Positions 21,081 to 34,112 of a stretch of 64,000 nt of DNA are shown piece after piece (position 1 is the stretch's first letter; every line of letters starts with the position of its first letter). Origin of the DNA: Treponema sp. Lineage in GTDB: Bacteria > Spirochaetota > Spirochaetia > Treponematales > Treponemataceae. The notes beneath the pieces were generated by a model. It did no database searches and was not told the origin of the DNA. It saw nothing but the letters and a program-made list of their open reading frames with translations. The DNA lies in the NCBI GenBank assembly GCA_022010055.1, contig CP091737.1:1860001-1924000 (forward strand). Direction: 5' to 3'. Both the position numbers and the translations under genes were made by a program.

Positions 21081-21389
21081 TTACTGTTTAATTTCTACAG
21101 CAACGCCTGCAGGAAGCTCAAGCTTCATCAATGATTCCATTACATCAGTTGATGGATTCAATATGTCAATAAGACGCTTGTGAGTTCTCATTTCGAACTG
21201 TTCACGTGACTTTTTATTTACGTGTGGTGAACGAAGAACTGTTACCTTACTGATTCTTGTTGGAAGCGGAATCGGGCCTGAAACCTTTGCGCCCGCTTTC
21301 TGAACAGCCTGCACGATAGCCTTAGCACTCTGATCGATCAGTTCAACATCAAATGCGCGAAGTCGAACACGAATCTTTCCATTAGCCAT
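21081..21389 (-). CDS. rpsJ: 30S ribosomal protein S10
   Basis: A 102-residue S10, [23 protein letters not shown] and [36 protein letters not shown] start at the Met at 21389 (GGAGGATTAA upstream). In other bacteria S10 also serves NusB-dependent antitermination. It directly follows tuf, as in Treponema pallidum. Confidence 0.96.
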   Translation of the reverse strand: MANGKIRVRLRAFDVELIDQSAKAIVQAVQKAGAKVSGPIPLPTRISKVTVLRSPHVNKKSREQFEMRTHKRLIDILNPSTDVMESLMKLELPAGVAVEIKQ

Positions 21390-21458
21390 GAATTTAATCC
21401 TCCAAGATTTCAACTGGCCAGAACTGATTTCTCATCTGACCAGCCGACCATCTTAATA

Positions 21459-22648
21459 CTACTCGATAATCTTTGTAACCTGTCCAGAAGCGATTGTATG
21501 ACCGCCTTCACGGATAGCAAGTTTAAGACCTTCGTCCATAGCAACTGGGTGGATAAGTTCACCGATAACCTTAACGTTATCGCCTGGGTTTACCATTTCT
21601 ACACCATCACCAAGAGTTACAGTACCTGTAATATCTGTTGTACGGAAGTAGAACTGTGGGCGGTAACCATTGCGGAATGAAGAGTGACGTCCACCTTCTT
21701 CTTTTGTCAAAACGTAAAGCTGAGCTTCGAATTTTGTGTGCGGGTGGATTGAACCCGGCTTTGCAAGAACCTGACCACGAACAACATCTTTCTTTTCGAT
21801 ACCGCGGAGAAGAACACCAACGTTATCACCAGGAATAGCCTGATCAAGAGTTTTCTGGAACATTTCGATACCAGTAATTGTTGTTGTAGCTGTCGGGTGG
21901 ATACCTACAATTTCAGCAGGATCGTTCATGTTGATAACACCGCGCTCTACACGACCTGTTACTACTGTACCACGTCCAGAAATTGTGAAGATGTCTTCAA
22001 TAGGCATAAGGAACGGCTTATCTTCATCGCGAACAGGATCATCGAACCATGTATCCATAGCTGTAAGCAACTCTTCAATACATTTGTGTTCTCAGGATTT
22101 TCCGGTTCATTCAAAGCCTTGAATGCAGAACCCTTGATGATTGGTGTATCTGGAGAGAAACCGTACTGCTGAATTGTATCTTTTACTTCTTCTTCAACAA
22201 GCATCAACATTTCTTCATCACCGTCGAGCTGGTCAACTTTGTTCAAGAATACGATAATCTTTGGTACACCTACCTGACGAGCAAGCAAAAGGTGTTCACG
22301 AGTCTGAGCCATAACACCATCAGAAGCAGCGATTACAAGAATAGCACCGTCCATCTGAGCAGCACCAGTAATCATGTTCTTAATGTAGTCGGCATGTCCA
22401 GGACAGTCGATGTGAGCATAGTGACGTTTGTCTGACTGATACTCAAGGTGACGTGTATTAATTGTGATACCACGTTCCTTTTCCTCTGGAGCATTGTCGA
22501 TTTCATCGTACCTTAAAAGCTTATCACCATATTTTTTTGCACAATAAGTAGTGATAGCCGCAGAAAGAGTAGTCTTACCATGGTCAACGTGACCAATAGT
22601 ACCAACGTTCATGTGAGGTTTAGTTCTAACGAACTTCTCCTTTGCCAT
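21459..22648 (-). CDS. tuf: Elongation factor Tu (one apparent frameshift)
   Basis: A GTPase delivering aminoacyl-tRNA. It starts [29 protein letters not shown]1 is GHVDHGKT, G3 is DCPGH, and G4 is NKVD (the loop [10 protein letters not shown] follows). The two frames join at [20 protein letters not shown] near 22082 after adding one A. The repaired length is 396 residues. The upstream in-frame start (22690) is rejected because AAGGAGAC lies just before 22648. fusA does not separate rpsG and tuf here. Confidence 0.96.
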
Positions 22649-23130
22649 GTTTGTCTCCTTGTCGGCTCCTGTATTTCCCCAGGCCGACATCTTTATTTTT
22701 TATGTGTTGCACTTTAAGCCAGAACACATTCAACAACAACAGTTATCAAATATGTTCGCAGACACACTTTATTTGCGTTTTTATGAGAATATTCGGTTTG
22801 TGATTTAACGGACTAAAAAAGCATTTTACTTTCATGATATTCCATCGTTTTTCGAAATATCCCGGTCTGTCACCACCAAACACCATCAAACGTTCAATTT
22901 TGATAACTGGTATGGAATTCAGAACCCAATCTGTACCTCAGATCAGTTGAAACCCTGAAACGCATAAGTCATCAACTTTCACGCCAACGGCGCGAAACAC
23001 ATTTTAGGGTCGTATTTCTTGGAAACCGCAAAACGCAGTTAGCTTTACAGAAATACCAGAGCCGCGCAACAGCAGCCCGCCAACTTTCAAAGAACCCTAG
23101 TTCCTATCCTCAACGATAAGGATAGTTTAA
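22649..23130 (-). promoter_or_regulatory. Long 5' leader of tuf and the S10 operon
   Basis: About 480 bp lie between the predicted start site (about 23124) and the tuf ATG, with no credible ORF. Close to the start site is a stem-loop CTATCC/GGATAG (about 23103-23125 region). Short inverted segments continue through the leader. I see no match to a riboswitch class that I can name. Confidence 0.45.
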
Positions 23131-23159
23131 TTTATACACTTTTTTTTAATTTATTTCAA
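23131..23159 (-). promoter_or_regulatory. Promoter for tuf/S10 operon
   Basis: TTGAAA, 17 bp, TATAAA on the minus strand, just downstream of the rpsG terminator in the direction of transcription. Confidence 0.6.
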
Positions 23160-23180
23160 TACCTGCAAACAAATTATGCA

Positions 23181-23214
23181 AAAAAAAGATGCTCCATTTA
23201 CGGAGCATCTTTTT
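23181..23214 (-). terminator. Terminator after rpsG
   Basis: AAAAAGATGCTCC / GGAGCATCTTTTTTT, a near-perfect 13-bp stem with a six-base loop and T-tail, starting 14 bp after the rpsG stop. It separates the rpoBC-rpsL-rpsG unit from the tuf unit. Confidence 0.9.
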
Positions 23215-23227
23215 ACAGAGCCTTAAA

Positions 23228-23697
<470 letters not shown>

Positions 23698-23709
23698 CTT
23701 AGTCCTCCA

Positions 23710-24084
23710 TTAAGCCTTTGGTCTTTTTGCGCCGTACTTAGAACGGCCGCGTTTTCTGTCTTCAACACCAAGAGTATCTTTTGTACCGCGGATAATATGA
23801 TAGCGTACACCAGGAAGATCCTTTACACGACCACCGCGAATAAGTACAACTGAGTGTTCCTGAAGGTTATGACCAATACCAGGAATGTATGCAGTTACTT
23901 CAATACCATTTGACAAGCGAACACGGGCAACCTTTCTAAGAGCCGAGTTCGGTTTTTTAGGAGTTACAGTCATAACGCGTGTACAAACACCACGTTTCTG
24001 CGGGCAAGACTCAAGCGCGGGAGACTTGGTTCTGTTAGGCACTGACTGACGTCCCTGACGAATTAATTGATTGATTGTAGGCAT
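23710..24084 (-). CDS. rpsL: 30S ribosomal protein S12
   Basis: A 124-residue decoding-centre protein: [37 protein letters not shown]. The streptomycin-contact loop reads [11 protein letters not shown], with the wild-type Lys, and the later [29 protein letters not shown] loop is normal. The frame is intact. Confidence 0.97.
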   Translation of the reverse strand: MPTINQLIRQGRQSVPNRTKSPALESCPQKRGVCTRVMTVTPKKPNSALRKVARVRLSNGIEVTAYIPGIGHNLQEHSVVLIRGGRVKDLPGVRYHIIRGTKDTLGVEDRKRGRSKYGAKRPKA

Positions 24085-24163
24085 CGCCTATTCTCCTATA
24101 TTTATTCCGGCCAGCACTCCGGAAGATTTGACATATAATATCCCTATAATGACAGGTTTATCC

Positions 24164-24192
24164 ATTCTATTAAATTCAGAAGATGAATTCAA
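24164..24192 (-). promoter_or_regulatory. Candidate promoter for rpsL-rpsG
   Basis: TTGAAT, 17 bp, TAGAAT on the minus strand, about 80 bp upstream of rpsL and after the rpoC terminator. A second AT-rich -10-like stretch lies closer to rpsL (24130-24150), so the exact start is uncertain. Confidence 0.45.
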
Positions 24193-24221
24193 TAGATTTT
24201 TTTCGGAATTTGAAAAAATAT

Positions 24222-24260
24222 AAAAAAAACCGGCGGAATTTTCAAAAAACCACCGGTTTT
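24222..24260 (-). terminator. Terminator after rpoC
   Basis: AAAACCGGTGG / CCGCCGGTTTTTTTT stem-loop with T-tail on the minus strand. A second stem CCAGCGC/GCGCTGG (about 24286-24315) lies between the rpoC stop and this hairpin. Confidence 0.85.
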
Positions 24261-24340
24261 ATGCCTGTCGCCAGGATTGAACAGTGCCAGCGCCATAAAA
24301 ATTTTACAGCGCTGGACAAATTCCGCCAAGAACCGAAAAA

Positions 24341-27300
24341 TTAATCCGACTCTTCGCTTTCAAAAACCGGCTCAATAGAACTGTTTTCTTCCTGTTCTTT
24401 TTCCAGTTTTCGCCTTTCAAGAATTTCTTCCATCTGGATATCAAGGTCCTTGTCGCTGCCGTCGAACAGCTTTATATTCTTGTAGTTTCTGATACCTGTA
24501 CCTGCAGGAATCATGTGTCCGATTGCGACATTTTCCTTAATACCATGCAGACCGTCCGTTGCGCCGGAAATCGCGGCATTCGTAAGAACACGCGTTGTTT
24601 CCTGGAACGACGCAGCCGAGATGAACGAATCAACATTCAGCGCAGCCTTTGTAATACCCTGATACATAGGGCGGGCTACCGCCGGCTGACCGCCATTTGC
24701 AATTACGCGGCGGTTCTCTTCATGGAACTTGTACTTGTCAACCTGCTGGCCGAAGATAAATTTTGTATCACCGACCGCGACAATTTCAACCTTTCTTAAC
24801 ATCTGGCGGATAATAACACCAATATGCTTGTCGTTGATGCTTACACCCTGAGCGCGGTAAACAGCATCAATTTCTTTCATCAAGAAATTCTGAAGCGCAT
24901 TCTCACCAAGAATTGCAAGAATATCCGCCGGATTCGGAGCGCCGTCGCACAACGGCTCACCTGCCTCAACATGGTCGCCATCACGAACAATCATGTGCTT
25001 GTTCGTAGGAACAAGATGCTCAAAAACCTTTCCGAATTCGTCTTCAACAGTTACAATTCGTTTTGCCTTCTGGATTCCCTTGAATTTAACGACACCAGAA
25101 ATCTGGGCAAGAACAGAAGGAACTTTTGGTCGGCGAGCCTCGAACAATTCTGTAACACGAGGAATACCACCAGTAATATCCTGTGATTTTGTAGCCTCTT
25201 TCGTCATCTTTGCAAGCGTATCACCTGCCTTGACCGGCTGATTGTCATCAACCGACAGAACAGCGCCGGCCGGAAGATAGTAACTTCCAAGCTCGTTTCC
25301 GGCTTCATCGGTAATAAGAATTCTAGGCTGCTTAATATCAAGGTGAAGATCCGTAATTGTTCTTTCAACACTTCCGTTTGTGTTATCAACCTTTTCAAGC
25401 AAGGTCGAGCCAGGAATAATGTCTTCAAAATGAACATAACCGTCGTTTCAGCGATAATAGGATCAGAATACTGCTCAAAAGTTCCAAGAGAAGAACCGGC
25501 TTTTACAATGTCGCCGACCTTTACAAAAACATTTGAACCGTTGCTGATTTCAACCTTGACTTCTTTGTTTGTAATGTAAATCTCATCACCGCGGATTATA
25601 ATTTTACCTGAAACAGAAGAAGCGACATCCTTGCCGTTTCGCGTAAGGAGAACAGAATCCTTCAGAAGACTTACGCCGTCCTGAACGTTCAGCTTGTCTC
25701 CTTTTTCAATTTTTACAGTATCAAGAATTCTAAGGACTTTCATAAAGCCCTTGCGGGTAAACAGCCAGCTTCCATCCGCTTTTTCAACGTGAGTACCCTG
25801 AATGTCATTGATAATGGCATTGTATTTAAGAACAATTCTATTGTCTTCAACAGCCTTATCGGCAGTACCACCAGAGTGGAACGTTCGAAGTGTAAGCTGA
25901 GTACCCGGCTGACCGATTGACTGAGCCGCAACAATTCCAACGGCCTCACCAATTTCTACAATCTTATTGCGGGCAAGGTTCTGACCATAACATTTACACA
26001 AATTCCGTGCTGAGCCTCGCAGGTAAGAACTGTGCGGAGCTTTACTTTTTCCACACCAGACTCTTCGATTTTTGCGGCAAGAGCCTCATCTATGTACTGA
26101 TTGACTTCACAGATTCGTTCTCCAGTAATAGGATGGAAAACATCTTCAATCGTGTAGTGGCCGACAATCCTGTCCTTAAGGTGAACTGTAATTTCATCGC
26201 CTTCTTTTATAGCCTCATAGTCAATACCGTTGATTGTTCCGCAGTCCTCTTCGTTTACAACAACATCCTGGGAAACATCAACAAGACGGCGAGTCATATA
26301 TCCGGCATCAGCTGTCTTAAGCGCAGTATCAGAAAGACCTTTTCGGGCACCGTTTGAAGAAATAAAGTATTCAATTACGGAAAGACCTTCCTTAAAGTTT
26401 GACTTAACAGGAAGCTCAATAATATCTCCACCTGGCTTAGCCATCAAACCACGCATTGCGGCAAGCTGAGAAATCTGTTTTCGAGAACCTCGGGCTCCGG
26501 ACGTAGCCATCATATAGATAGTATTGAATCCGTCTTTATCCTTGGCCATTTTGTTGTACATGATTTCAGTAAGCTTTTCATTTGTACGGGCCCAAATATC
26601 AGTTACCTTAGAGAAGCGTTCTTCATCGGTAATAATACCATGAGCGTTGTCATTTACAATTTTTGCAACTTCGGCATCAGCCTTTGAAATCATATCCTTC
26701 TTTTCTTCAGGAATGATAATATCATCCATAGAAAGCGTAGCGCCATAGAATGTGGCATTCTTGTAACCTACAGATTTAACGGCATCAAGCATCTGAACTG
26801 TAAGCCAAGGTCCCTGAGTGTGGTAAACATACTCAATCATGGACTTCAGCGCCTTGTCGCCCATCTGCTTATTGATATAGCGTACGCCTTCCGGCATAGA
26901 CTCATTAAACGCCAGTGTTCCGGCTGTTGTCTCAATCAAATCGCCGGCCTTAAACGCCTTTCCATCCCAGCAATATTTTGCGCCGTCAAAACAGTCTTTT
27001 GGCGCAGGAACAGAAATCCTTGCCTGCCATTCAATCGCTCCGGATTCCGCGGCAAGGCGAACTTCATCAGAAGAAGCAAATCTTTTTCCGGTTCCCTTGG
27101 CATTAGGCTTTATAGAAGTCATATAGTAAATACCAAGAACCATATCCTGTGATGGAGCTACAATTGTATTTCCGTTCGCAGGGTCTAGCAAGTTTCTTGC
27201 AGAAAGCATCAAAGTCCAGCATTCCATCTGCGCAGCCTGTGTAAGCGGCACGTGAATAGCCATCTGGTCACCGTCGAAGTCGGCGTTGAATGATTTACAG

Positions 27301-28625
27301 GCAAGCGGATGCAGCTTAAGCGCTTTTCCTTCCACAAGAACCGGTTCAAAAGCAAGGATACCAAGGCGGTGAAGCGTAGGCGCACGGTTCAGCATAACCG
27401 GATGCTCACTTACAACTTCGTCAAGAATACTGAATACTTCCGGCGCTTCCTGTTCCACAAGAAGCTTAGCCTTTTTTATATTGAAAACAACCTGCTTATC
27501 AACAAGTTTCTTCATTATAAACGGCTTAAAGAGTTCCAGCGCCATTTTTGTAGGAAGACCGCACTGCCAGAGCTTTAATTCCGGCCCTACAACAATTACA
27601 GAACGGCCCGAATAGTCAACGCGTTTACCAAGAAGGTTCTGGCGGAAACGTCCCTGCTTACCTTTAATCATATCGGAGATTGATTTTAAAGGACGGTTAG
27701 AAGCGCCCTTTACAGAACGCTTACGCTTTGAATTATCAAACAGCGCATCCACCGCTTCCTGAAGCATTCGCTTTTCGTTTCGGATAATGATATCCGGCGC
27801 AGAAAGCTGAAGCAATCTCTTAAGACGATTGTTCCGGTTGATTACGCGGCGGTAAAGATCGTTCAAATCTGATGTTGCAAAGCGGCCGCCGTCAAGCTGA
27901 ACCATCGGGCGAAGATCCGGCGGAATTACAGGAACAACATCCAGAATCATCCAAGAAGCTTTGTTTCCTGAAGAAAGGAAATTTTCAACGATTTCAATTC
28001 TTTTCAGCAAACGCTTGTCTGACTTTGCGCCCTTTTCAATCATCTTAGCGCGAAGCTCCACAGCAAGCGCATCCAGATCAATTGAGTCAAGAAGGGTTTT
28101 TATAGCTTCCGCGCCCATATCCGCCGTGAAAGTCTCACCATAGCGTTCACGCGCTTCAATGTATTCATCTTCTGTAAGAAGCTGCATTTTCTTCAAGTCA
28201 GTATCACCGGCATCAATTACTATGTATTTTTCATAATAAAGTACAGCCTTTAACTGGGCAACCTGCATATCAAGCAAAAGTCCCATTCGGCTTGGAACAG
28301 AACGATAATACCAGATGTGGCTTACAGGCGCAGCCAGCTCGATATGGCCGGTTCTTTCGCGGCGAACTTTAAAGTGCGTAACCTCAACACCGCAGCGGTC
28401 ACATATTACACCCTTATAACGGATTGACTTGAATTTTCCGCAATAACATTCCCATTCCTTTGTAGTTCCGAAAATGCGCTCGCAGAAAAGACCGTCTTTC
28501 TCCGGACGAAGCGTACGATAATTTATTGTTTCCGGCTTTTTTACTTCGCCATACGACCATGCCCGGATAGTTTCCGGGGAAGCCAGTTTAATTTTAAGGC
28601 TTGCGAAATCCTGAATATCACGCAT
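24341..28625 (-). CDS. rpoC: DNA-directed RNA polymerase beta-prime subunit (two apparent frameshifts)
   Basis: Catalytic large subunit. The N-terminal zinc cluster CYCGKF...CDRCGVE lies near residues 60-80, and the Mg-binding loop is [12 protein letters not shown] near 27250. The rest, up to [25 protein letters not shown], is conserved. I start at [13 protein letters not shown] (28625), which overlaps the rpoB stop. Breaks near 25993 and 25446 are each repaired by one A ([22 protein letters not shown]). The repaired length is 1,428 residues. Confidence 0.96.
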
Positions 28626-31600
28626 TAGCATTCTCCTTGTCAAAACCTGATGCGGCTTTATCAATCAATTCCTGATCACGTTCCGTAAGAGCAATCTGCT
28701 TACCCTTTTCATCATAAATTGTAAAATCAAGCGCCAGACCGCGGAGCTCCTGAACCATTACATTGAATGCTTCCGGTACACCTGCCGGCGAAGAAGGATC
28801 ACCCTTTACAATCGATTCATAAATCTTTGAACGTCCAGTCATATCATCAGACTTGATTGTCATCATTTCCTGAAGACAGTTTGCGGCGCCATAAGCTTCA
28901 AGAGCCCAAACTTCCATTTCTCCAAGACGCTGTCCACCAAACTGCGCCTTACCGCCAAGCGGCTGCTGTGTAACAAGAGAGTACGGTCCGGTTGAACGGG
29001 CATGCATCTTGTCATCTACCAGGTGGTGGAGCTTCATAAAGTAAATCACACCTACAAAGATTGGATTTACAAACGGCTCGCCAGTCTGACCGGAACGAAC
29101 AATCTGCTTACAGTCAGTAGAAAGTCCGGCTTCCTTTAACTTTTCAGCAATCTGCTCCTGACTTGGAGACTGGAATACAGGAGACTCAAAGAACTGATTC
29201 AAGTATTTTCCGGCGATTCCAAGCTCAGATTCCATAATCTGACCGATATTCATTCGGGAAGGAACACCAAGCGGATTCAGACATACATCAAGCGGAGTTC
29301 CGTCTTCAAGATACGGCATATCCTCCGGCGGAAGAATTCGGGCAACAACACCCTTGTTTCCGTGGCGGCCAGCCATCTTATCACCTTCACGAAGTTTTCG
29401 CTTATTGGCAATGATTACCTTTACAACCTCATCAACTCCAGGAGAAAGCTCATCGCCTTCCATTCGCTTCATTCGCTGAACATCAATTACAACGCCTTCA
29501 ACACCATGCGGAAGCTTCAAAGAAGAATCACGCACTTCCTTGGCTTTTTCACCGAAGATTGAATTCAAAAGCTTAAATTCAGGAGTTGTCTCTGTCTCGC
29601 TCTTTGGAGTTACTTTACCAACCAGAATATCGCCAGAGCGAACTTTTGCGCCGATGCGCACAATACCTTCGGCATCAAGATTGTCCAGCGCCTTCTCTGA
29701 AGTATTCGGAATATCTCTAGTAATTTTTTCCGGTCCAAGTTTTGTCTCGCGGATTTCTGTCTCAAATTCCTTGATATGAATTGTTGTATACATATCCTCG
29801 CGAACAACACGCTGAGAAATCAAAACAGCATCCTCATAGTTGTAACCGTTCCACGGAACGAATCCTACAAGAAGGTTTCTTCCGAGAGCAAGCTCACCGT
29901 TGAAAGTAGCAGGACCGTCAGCAATCACCTGACCCTGTTTTACGTGTTCACCAACCTCAACAATCGGACGCTGATGATTCCAAGTATCATTGTTAGTTCT
30001 CTGATATTTAATAAGATGATATTCGTTTACATCACCCGCAGAAGAATCTGTCGGCTTAACCTTAATAAGCTCAGAAGAAACGTAAGTTACATCGCCTTCA
30101 TATTTTGCCTTTACAAGAACACCTGAGTCATAGGCGGTCTTGCGTTCCATACCAGTACCGACATGAGGCGGTTCCGGGAAAAGCAAAGGTACACCCTGAC
30201 GCTGCATGTTACAACCCATGAGCGCGCGGTTGGCATCGTCGTGTTCAAGGAACGGAATCAACGAAGCAGAAACCGAAATTACTTCACGTGGAGAAACATC
30301 GATATACTGGACATCTTTTACAGAACGCTGGGTATAGTCGCCGCGGCGGCGGACAGAAATCATATCCGTAGGGAACGAACCATCGTCCTTCATTCCTGGA
30401 ACAAGCTGACCAATGTAATACTTATCTTCGTCCATTGCAGAAAGGTATTCAACCTTGTCCGTAGCCTTGCCGTTTTCAACCTTGCGGAACGGCGCTTCCA
30501 GGAATCCATACTCGTTGATTCTAGTGAACATAGCCAAAGAAACAATCAAACCGATGTTCGGTCCTTCAGGAGTTTCAATCGGGCACATTCGTCCATAATG
30601 AGAATAATGAACGTCTCGGACTTCAAAGCCGGCTCGGTCACGCGAAAGACCTCCCGAACCCAAGGCAGAAAGACGACGCTTGTGAGTAAGCTCTGAAAGC
30701 GGGTTAATCTGATCCATGAACTGAGAAAGCTGTGAAGAGCCAAAGAATTCGCGGATTGCGGCAACAATCGGCTTAATTGAAACAAGATCCTGAGGCTTCA
30801 TTGTCTCAGTTTCCTTAAGTCCCATTCGCTCTTTTACAATTCGTTCCATTCTGCTGAACGCAGTCTTAAGCTGATTTGTAAGAAGCTCTCCTACGCAACG
30901 GATACGGCGGTTTCCAAGATGGTCAATATCATCAATAACATCTTCACCAATGTAAACATTGATAAGAGTTTCATCGTGTTGATAATATCGTCCTTTATCA
31001 AGGTCGTCTCTTTCACTTCATCAGCGTAGTCAAACTTTTTGTTCAGCTTGTAGCGTCCAACCCGGTTAAGGTCATAACGACGGTCAGAAAAGAACATTGA
31101 ATTAAGGTCTTTTTCCGCGGCATCAACTGTCATAGGCTCGCCAGGCTGAAGAATTGCATAAACGGCATTCAAAGCGTCTTCCTTAGACACTTCCATGTCG
31201 ACAGAGCCTTCTTTTACAAAACGAACCTCTTCTTTTTCAAAGCAGTTGATGATAATTTCCGAATCAAGGGAATCATTTTTTTCATCCTTATCGTTCGGAT
31301 CTTTTTTTGTATTGAATTTTATAACATTGATTTTTGAGATTTTATTAGAAATCAATGTGTCAACGTCATGTGGATGAAGACGAACGCCGGCATTGAACAA
31401 ACGCTTTTCTTCGCCATTTTCGTCCTTTAAAATAACTGCCTCAGAAAGAACTTTGTTAACCAGAGCCTCTCGTTCTTCAGTAGAATCAATGACATCTACA
31501 GTTTCTGTTTTATAGAAACAACGAATTATCTCTTCACGCGTTGAATAGCCAAGCGCACGAAGGAATATTGTTCCAAGGATTTTCTTTTTACGGTCGATTT

Positions 31601-32185
31601 TTTTGCATAAATCAACTCATTTTTTCTGGTCGATTTCAAATTCGAGCCACGAACCGCGGTAAGGAATAATGCGGCTTCCGTAAACATCTTTGTCATGCGT
31701 AAAAAAATAACGCCAGGCGAACGGTGAATCTGAGAAACGACAACGCGTTCCGCACCGTTTATGATAAATGTTCCCCTGTCTGTCATGAGCGGAATATCGC
31801 CCATATAAATATCCTTCTGGATGATATGACCGTCATTCAAGAAAACAAGATCGATTCTTGCTTTTAAAGGAACAGAATAAGTCACACCTTTCTGTTTACA
31901 TTCAAGTTCTGAAAATTTAATGTTAGCGTAATCAAGTTCATAATATTCGAACTCAAGAGACATGTCGCCATTAGGACTTTCAATAGGGAATGTAGTGTTA
32001 AACGCTTCCTGCAATCCCTGATTAAGCAATGGCTCACCTTTCTTCAGCCGTTCAGCCTGAAGAAAACTTTCATAAGAAGAAGTTTGAATGGCAATAAGGT
32101 TAGGAATATCGATAAAACTTTTAATATCCTTACCAACATACTGCCGGTTGATTGTTCGTGTCTTTGCGAACATCATTGCCCCCAT
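28618..32185 (-). CDS. rpoB: DNA-directed RNA polymerase beta subunit (about four apparent frameshifts)
   Basis: The N-terminus [27 protein letters not shown] follows a short in-frame extension, so the true start may be 32173. Conserved parts include the rifampicin-region motifs [29 protein letters not shown] and [15 protein letters not shown], and [14 protein letters not shown]. The frame is broken near 31708, 31619, 31604 and 30980, each at a short homopolymer. The net correction brings the span to a multiple of three. The lobe sequence [24 protein letters not shown] is recovered between them. Confidence 0.95.
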
Positions 32186-32310
32186 AATTTTAAGTTCAGA
32201 CAGAATCTGCTACATGCAAGAAACTCTGCACAGCACAGAAACATCCGCTTTCGCCTTGGGTAAAGGCAATTATTATAATTTTAAAAGATCTGAATAATAT
32301 AGTAAACGCA

Positions 32311-32345
32311 CAAAAAGGGATACCTGATTTTTTTCAGGCACCCCC
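32311..32345 (-). terminator. Attenuator between rplL and rpoB
   Basis: GGGGGTGCCTGA / TCAGGTATCCC stem (with G-U pairs) followed by TTTTT on the minus strand, in the 190-bp gap before rpoB. A partly efficient terminator here is classical for bacteria and lowers rpoB relative to L7/L12. Confidence 0.7.
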
Positions 32346-32377
32346 TTCTGATTTATCAAGCCATTTCTAAAAATAAC

Positions 32378-32755
32378 TTATTTTTTAGAAGCCTTACCAC
32401 CGGCTTCTTCAATCTTTTTAATCATTTCGTCAGCATCAGCTTTGCTTACGCTTTCTTTAAGAACTTTTGGTGCGCCTTCAACAAGAGCTTTTGCTTCGCC
32501 AAGACCAAGACCAGTGATTTCGCGAACAGCCTTGATAACTGGAATCTTCTTAGCTGCATCGAATGAATCCAAAGATACAGTGAATTCAGTCTGTTCTTCT
32601 GCTGCCGGACCAGCTGCTGCTCCAGGAGCTGCTGCAACTGCTACTGCTGCTGTTACACCGAATTTTTCTTCCATTGCCTTTACAAGTTCTGAACATTCAA
32701 GAACTGTCATTCCAGAGATCGCATCAAGAATCTGATCTGTTGTTAATGCTGCCAT
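32378..32755 (-). CDS. rplL: 50S ribosomal protein L7/L12
   Basis: A 125-residue stalk protein. It has an N-terminal dimerisation helix pair, an Ala/Gly/Pro-rich hinge (about 40-53) and the conserved C-terminal domain ([33 protein letters not shown]) that recruits translational GTPases. Confidence 0.97.
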   Translation of the reverse strand: MAALTTDQILDAISGMTVLECSELVKAMEEKFGVTAAVAVAAAPGAAAGPAAEEQTEFTVSLDSFDAAKKIPVIKAVREITGLGLGEAKALVEGAPKVLKESVSKADADEMIKKIEEAGGKASKK

Positions 32756-32913
32756 ATTGTCTTCCTCACAAATATGTTTTTAATATATTCAACCATCAGG
32801 TTGCGCAGTAAGCATTCATACGAATGTTTCTGCGTTTTACCACGGACAGTCGACAGCTATGAAGCCTGACCGTGTATAGATTCATAAGAATCTTATTAAA
32901 AGAAATCAAGCAG
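32756..32913 (-). promoter_or_regulatory. Structured rplJ-rplL intergenic region
   Basis: Contains two stem-loops on the transcript: CGCAG/CTGCG enclosing CATTCGTATGAATG, and CACGG/CCGTG enclosing a 24-base loop. It may be a processing site or set the L10/L7-L12 ratio. No promoter was identified. Confidence 0.45.
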
Positions 32914-33429
32914 TTAGTTTGAGCCTTCCGCTTCTTTCTTTTCTGCATACGCCTTGATTGTCGCAGCCAGCTGACGAGCCGGTCCGTTGATTGCAGACAT
33001 AAGCATTGCGATAAGCTCCTTCTTTCCAGGAACTTTTGAGAACGCCTCGATTTTCGCAGCGTCGTACACTTCTTTTTCTACACAAGCACCTTTTACTGTA
33101 ATAACAGGAGTTTCTTTTGCAAAATCAAAAAGTGTTTTCGCCACAACGTTAGCATCCGCATTGGCCATTGCAACAACTGTAGGTCCTTTAAGAAGTTCCG
33201 CAACATCGTTGATGTCCATTTCTTCAAACGCAATCCGTGCAAAATTGTTTTTTACAACCTTAAGAACTGCATTCTGCTCACGAAGTTTTTTGCGCAGACT
33301 TGTAATCTGCTCTACAGTCATTCCGCGGAAATCAGCGAAAATAAAACTGTTGTAATCTGCAAATGTCTTTTTTGCTTCTTCAATAGCTGCTGTTTTAGCA
33401 GACTGAACTTTATGTGCCAACATTGCCAT
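32914..33429 (-). CDS. rplJ: 50S ribosomal protein L10
   Basis: A 171-residue stalk base protein binding L7/L12 dimers and 23S rRNA. SFIFADFRGMTVEQITSLRKKLREQNAVLKVVKN is the L10 hallmark (about 28-62). The start may be 33429 or the Met two codons in (33423). Confidence 0.95.
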   Translation of the reverse strand: MAMLAHKVQSAKTAAIEEAKKTFADYNSFIFADFRGMTVEQITSLRKKLREQNAVLKVVKNNFARIAFEEMDINDVAELLKGPTVVAMANADANVVAKTLFDFAKETPVITVKGACVEKEVYDAAKIEAFSKVPGKKELIAMLMSAINGPARQLAATIKAYAEKKEAEGSN

Positions 33430-33431
33430 AA

Positions 33432-34111
33432 TTATTCACCTACCTTCATGTCAACCCAAACGCCTGGGCCCATAGTTGAACTGAGGGATACAGATGTAAT
33501 GAAGTTCTGCACAACTCCGTTCGGAGCTTTTTTTGCAACTTCAGACAAAAGTACATTAACATTTTCCGCAACTTTAGCCGGTTCCATAGAAAGCTTACCT
33601 ACAGCAATGTGGATTACTCCGCCTTTATCTGCACGGTATTCTGTACGACCTTTCTTAAGTTCGCTGATCGCAGCAACTATATCGTTGGTTACAGTTCCTG
33701 TCTTAGGGTTAGGCATAAGACCCTTGCGACCCAAACCATACCAAGACGACCTACATCTTTCATCATATCAGGAGTAGCAACCGCAACATCAAAGTCGAGC
33801 CAGCCACCCTTTACTTTTTCAATGTATTCATCAGAACCTGCGAAAGCCGCTCCAGCATTAAGAGCTTCGTCAACTTTATCTCCCTTACAGAAAACAAGAA
33901 CGCGTTTTTCACCCTTGAACTGATTTGGGAATACAAGTGTGTCACGTACTGATGTAGATTTATCCATCTTAAGGTTTACATGAACTTCAACTGTCTCGTC
34001 AAAATTCGCAACCTTCATGTCTTTTACCATCTGACAAGCAGCAGCAACATCGTATTTTTTTGTAAGATCATATTTTGCGGCAGATGCGCGATATTTCTTT
34101 CCGTGTTTCAT
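33432..34111 (-). CDS. rplA: 50S ribosomal protein L1 (one apparent frameshift)
   Basis: MKHGKKYRASAAKYDLTKKYD at the N-terminus. DMMKDVGRLGMV joins LGRKGLMPNPKTGTVTND near 33736 after adding one T. The repaired length is 226 residues. It forms the L1 stalk and can repress rplK-rplA by mimicry. Confidence 0.95.
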
Positions 34112-34112
34112 A

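Noticed and set aside
24121..24150. Plus-strand TTGACA...TATAAT as a promoter toward rpoC
   Set aside because: The spacing is only about 11 bp and no gene lies on the plus strand downstream.
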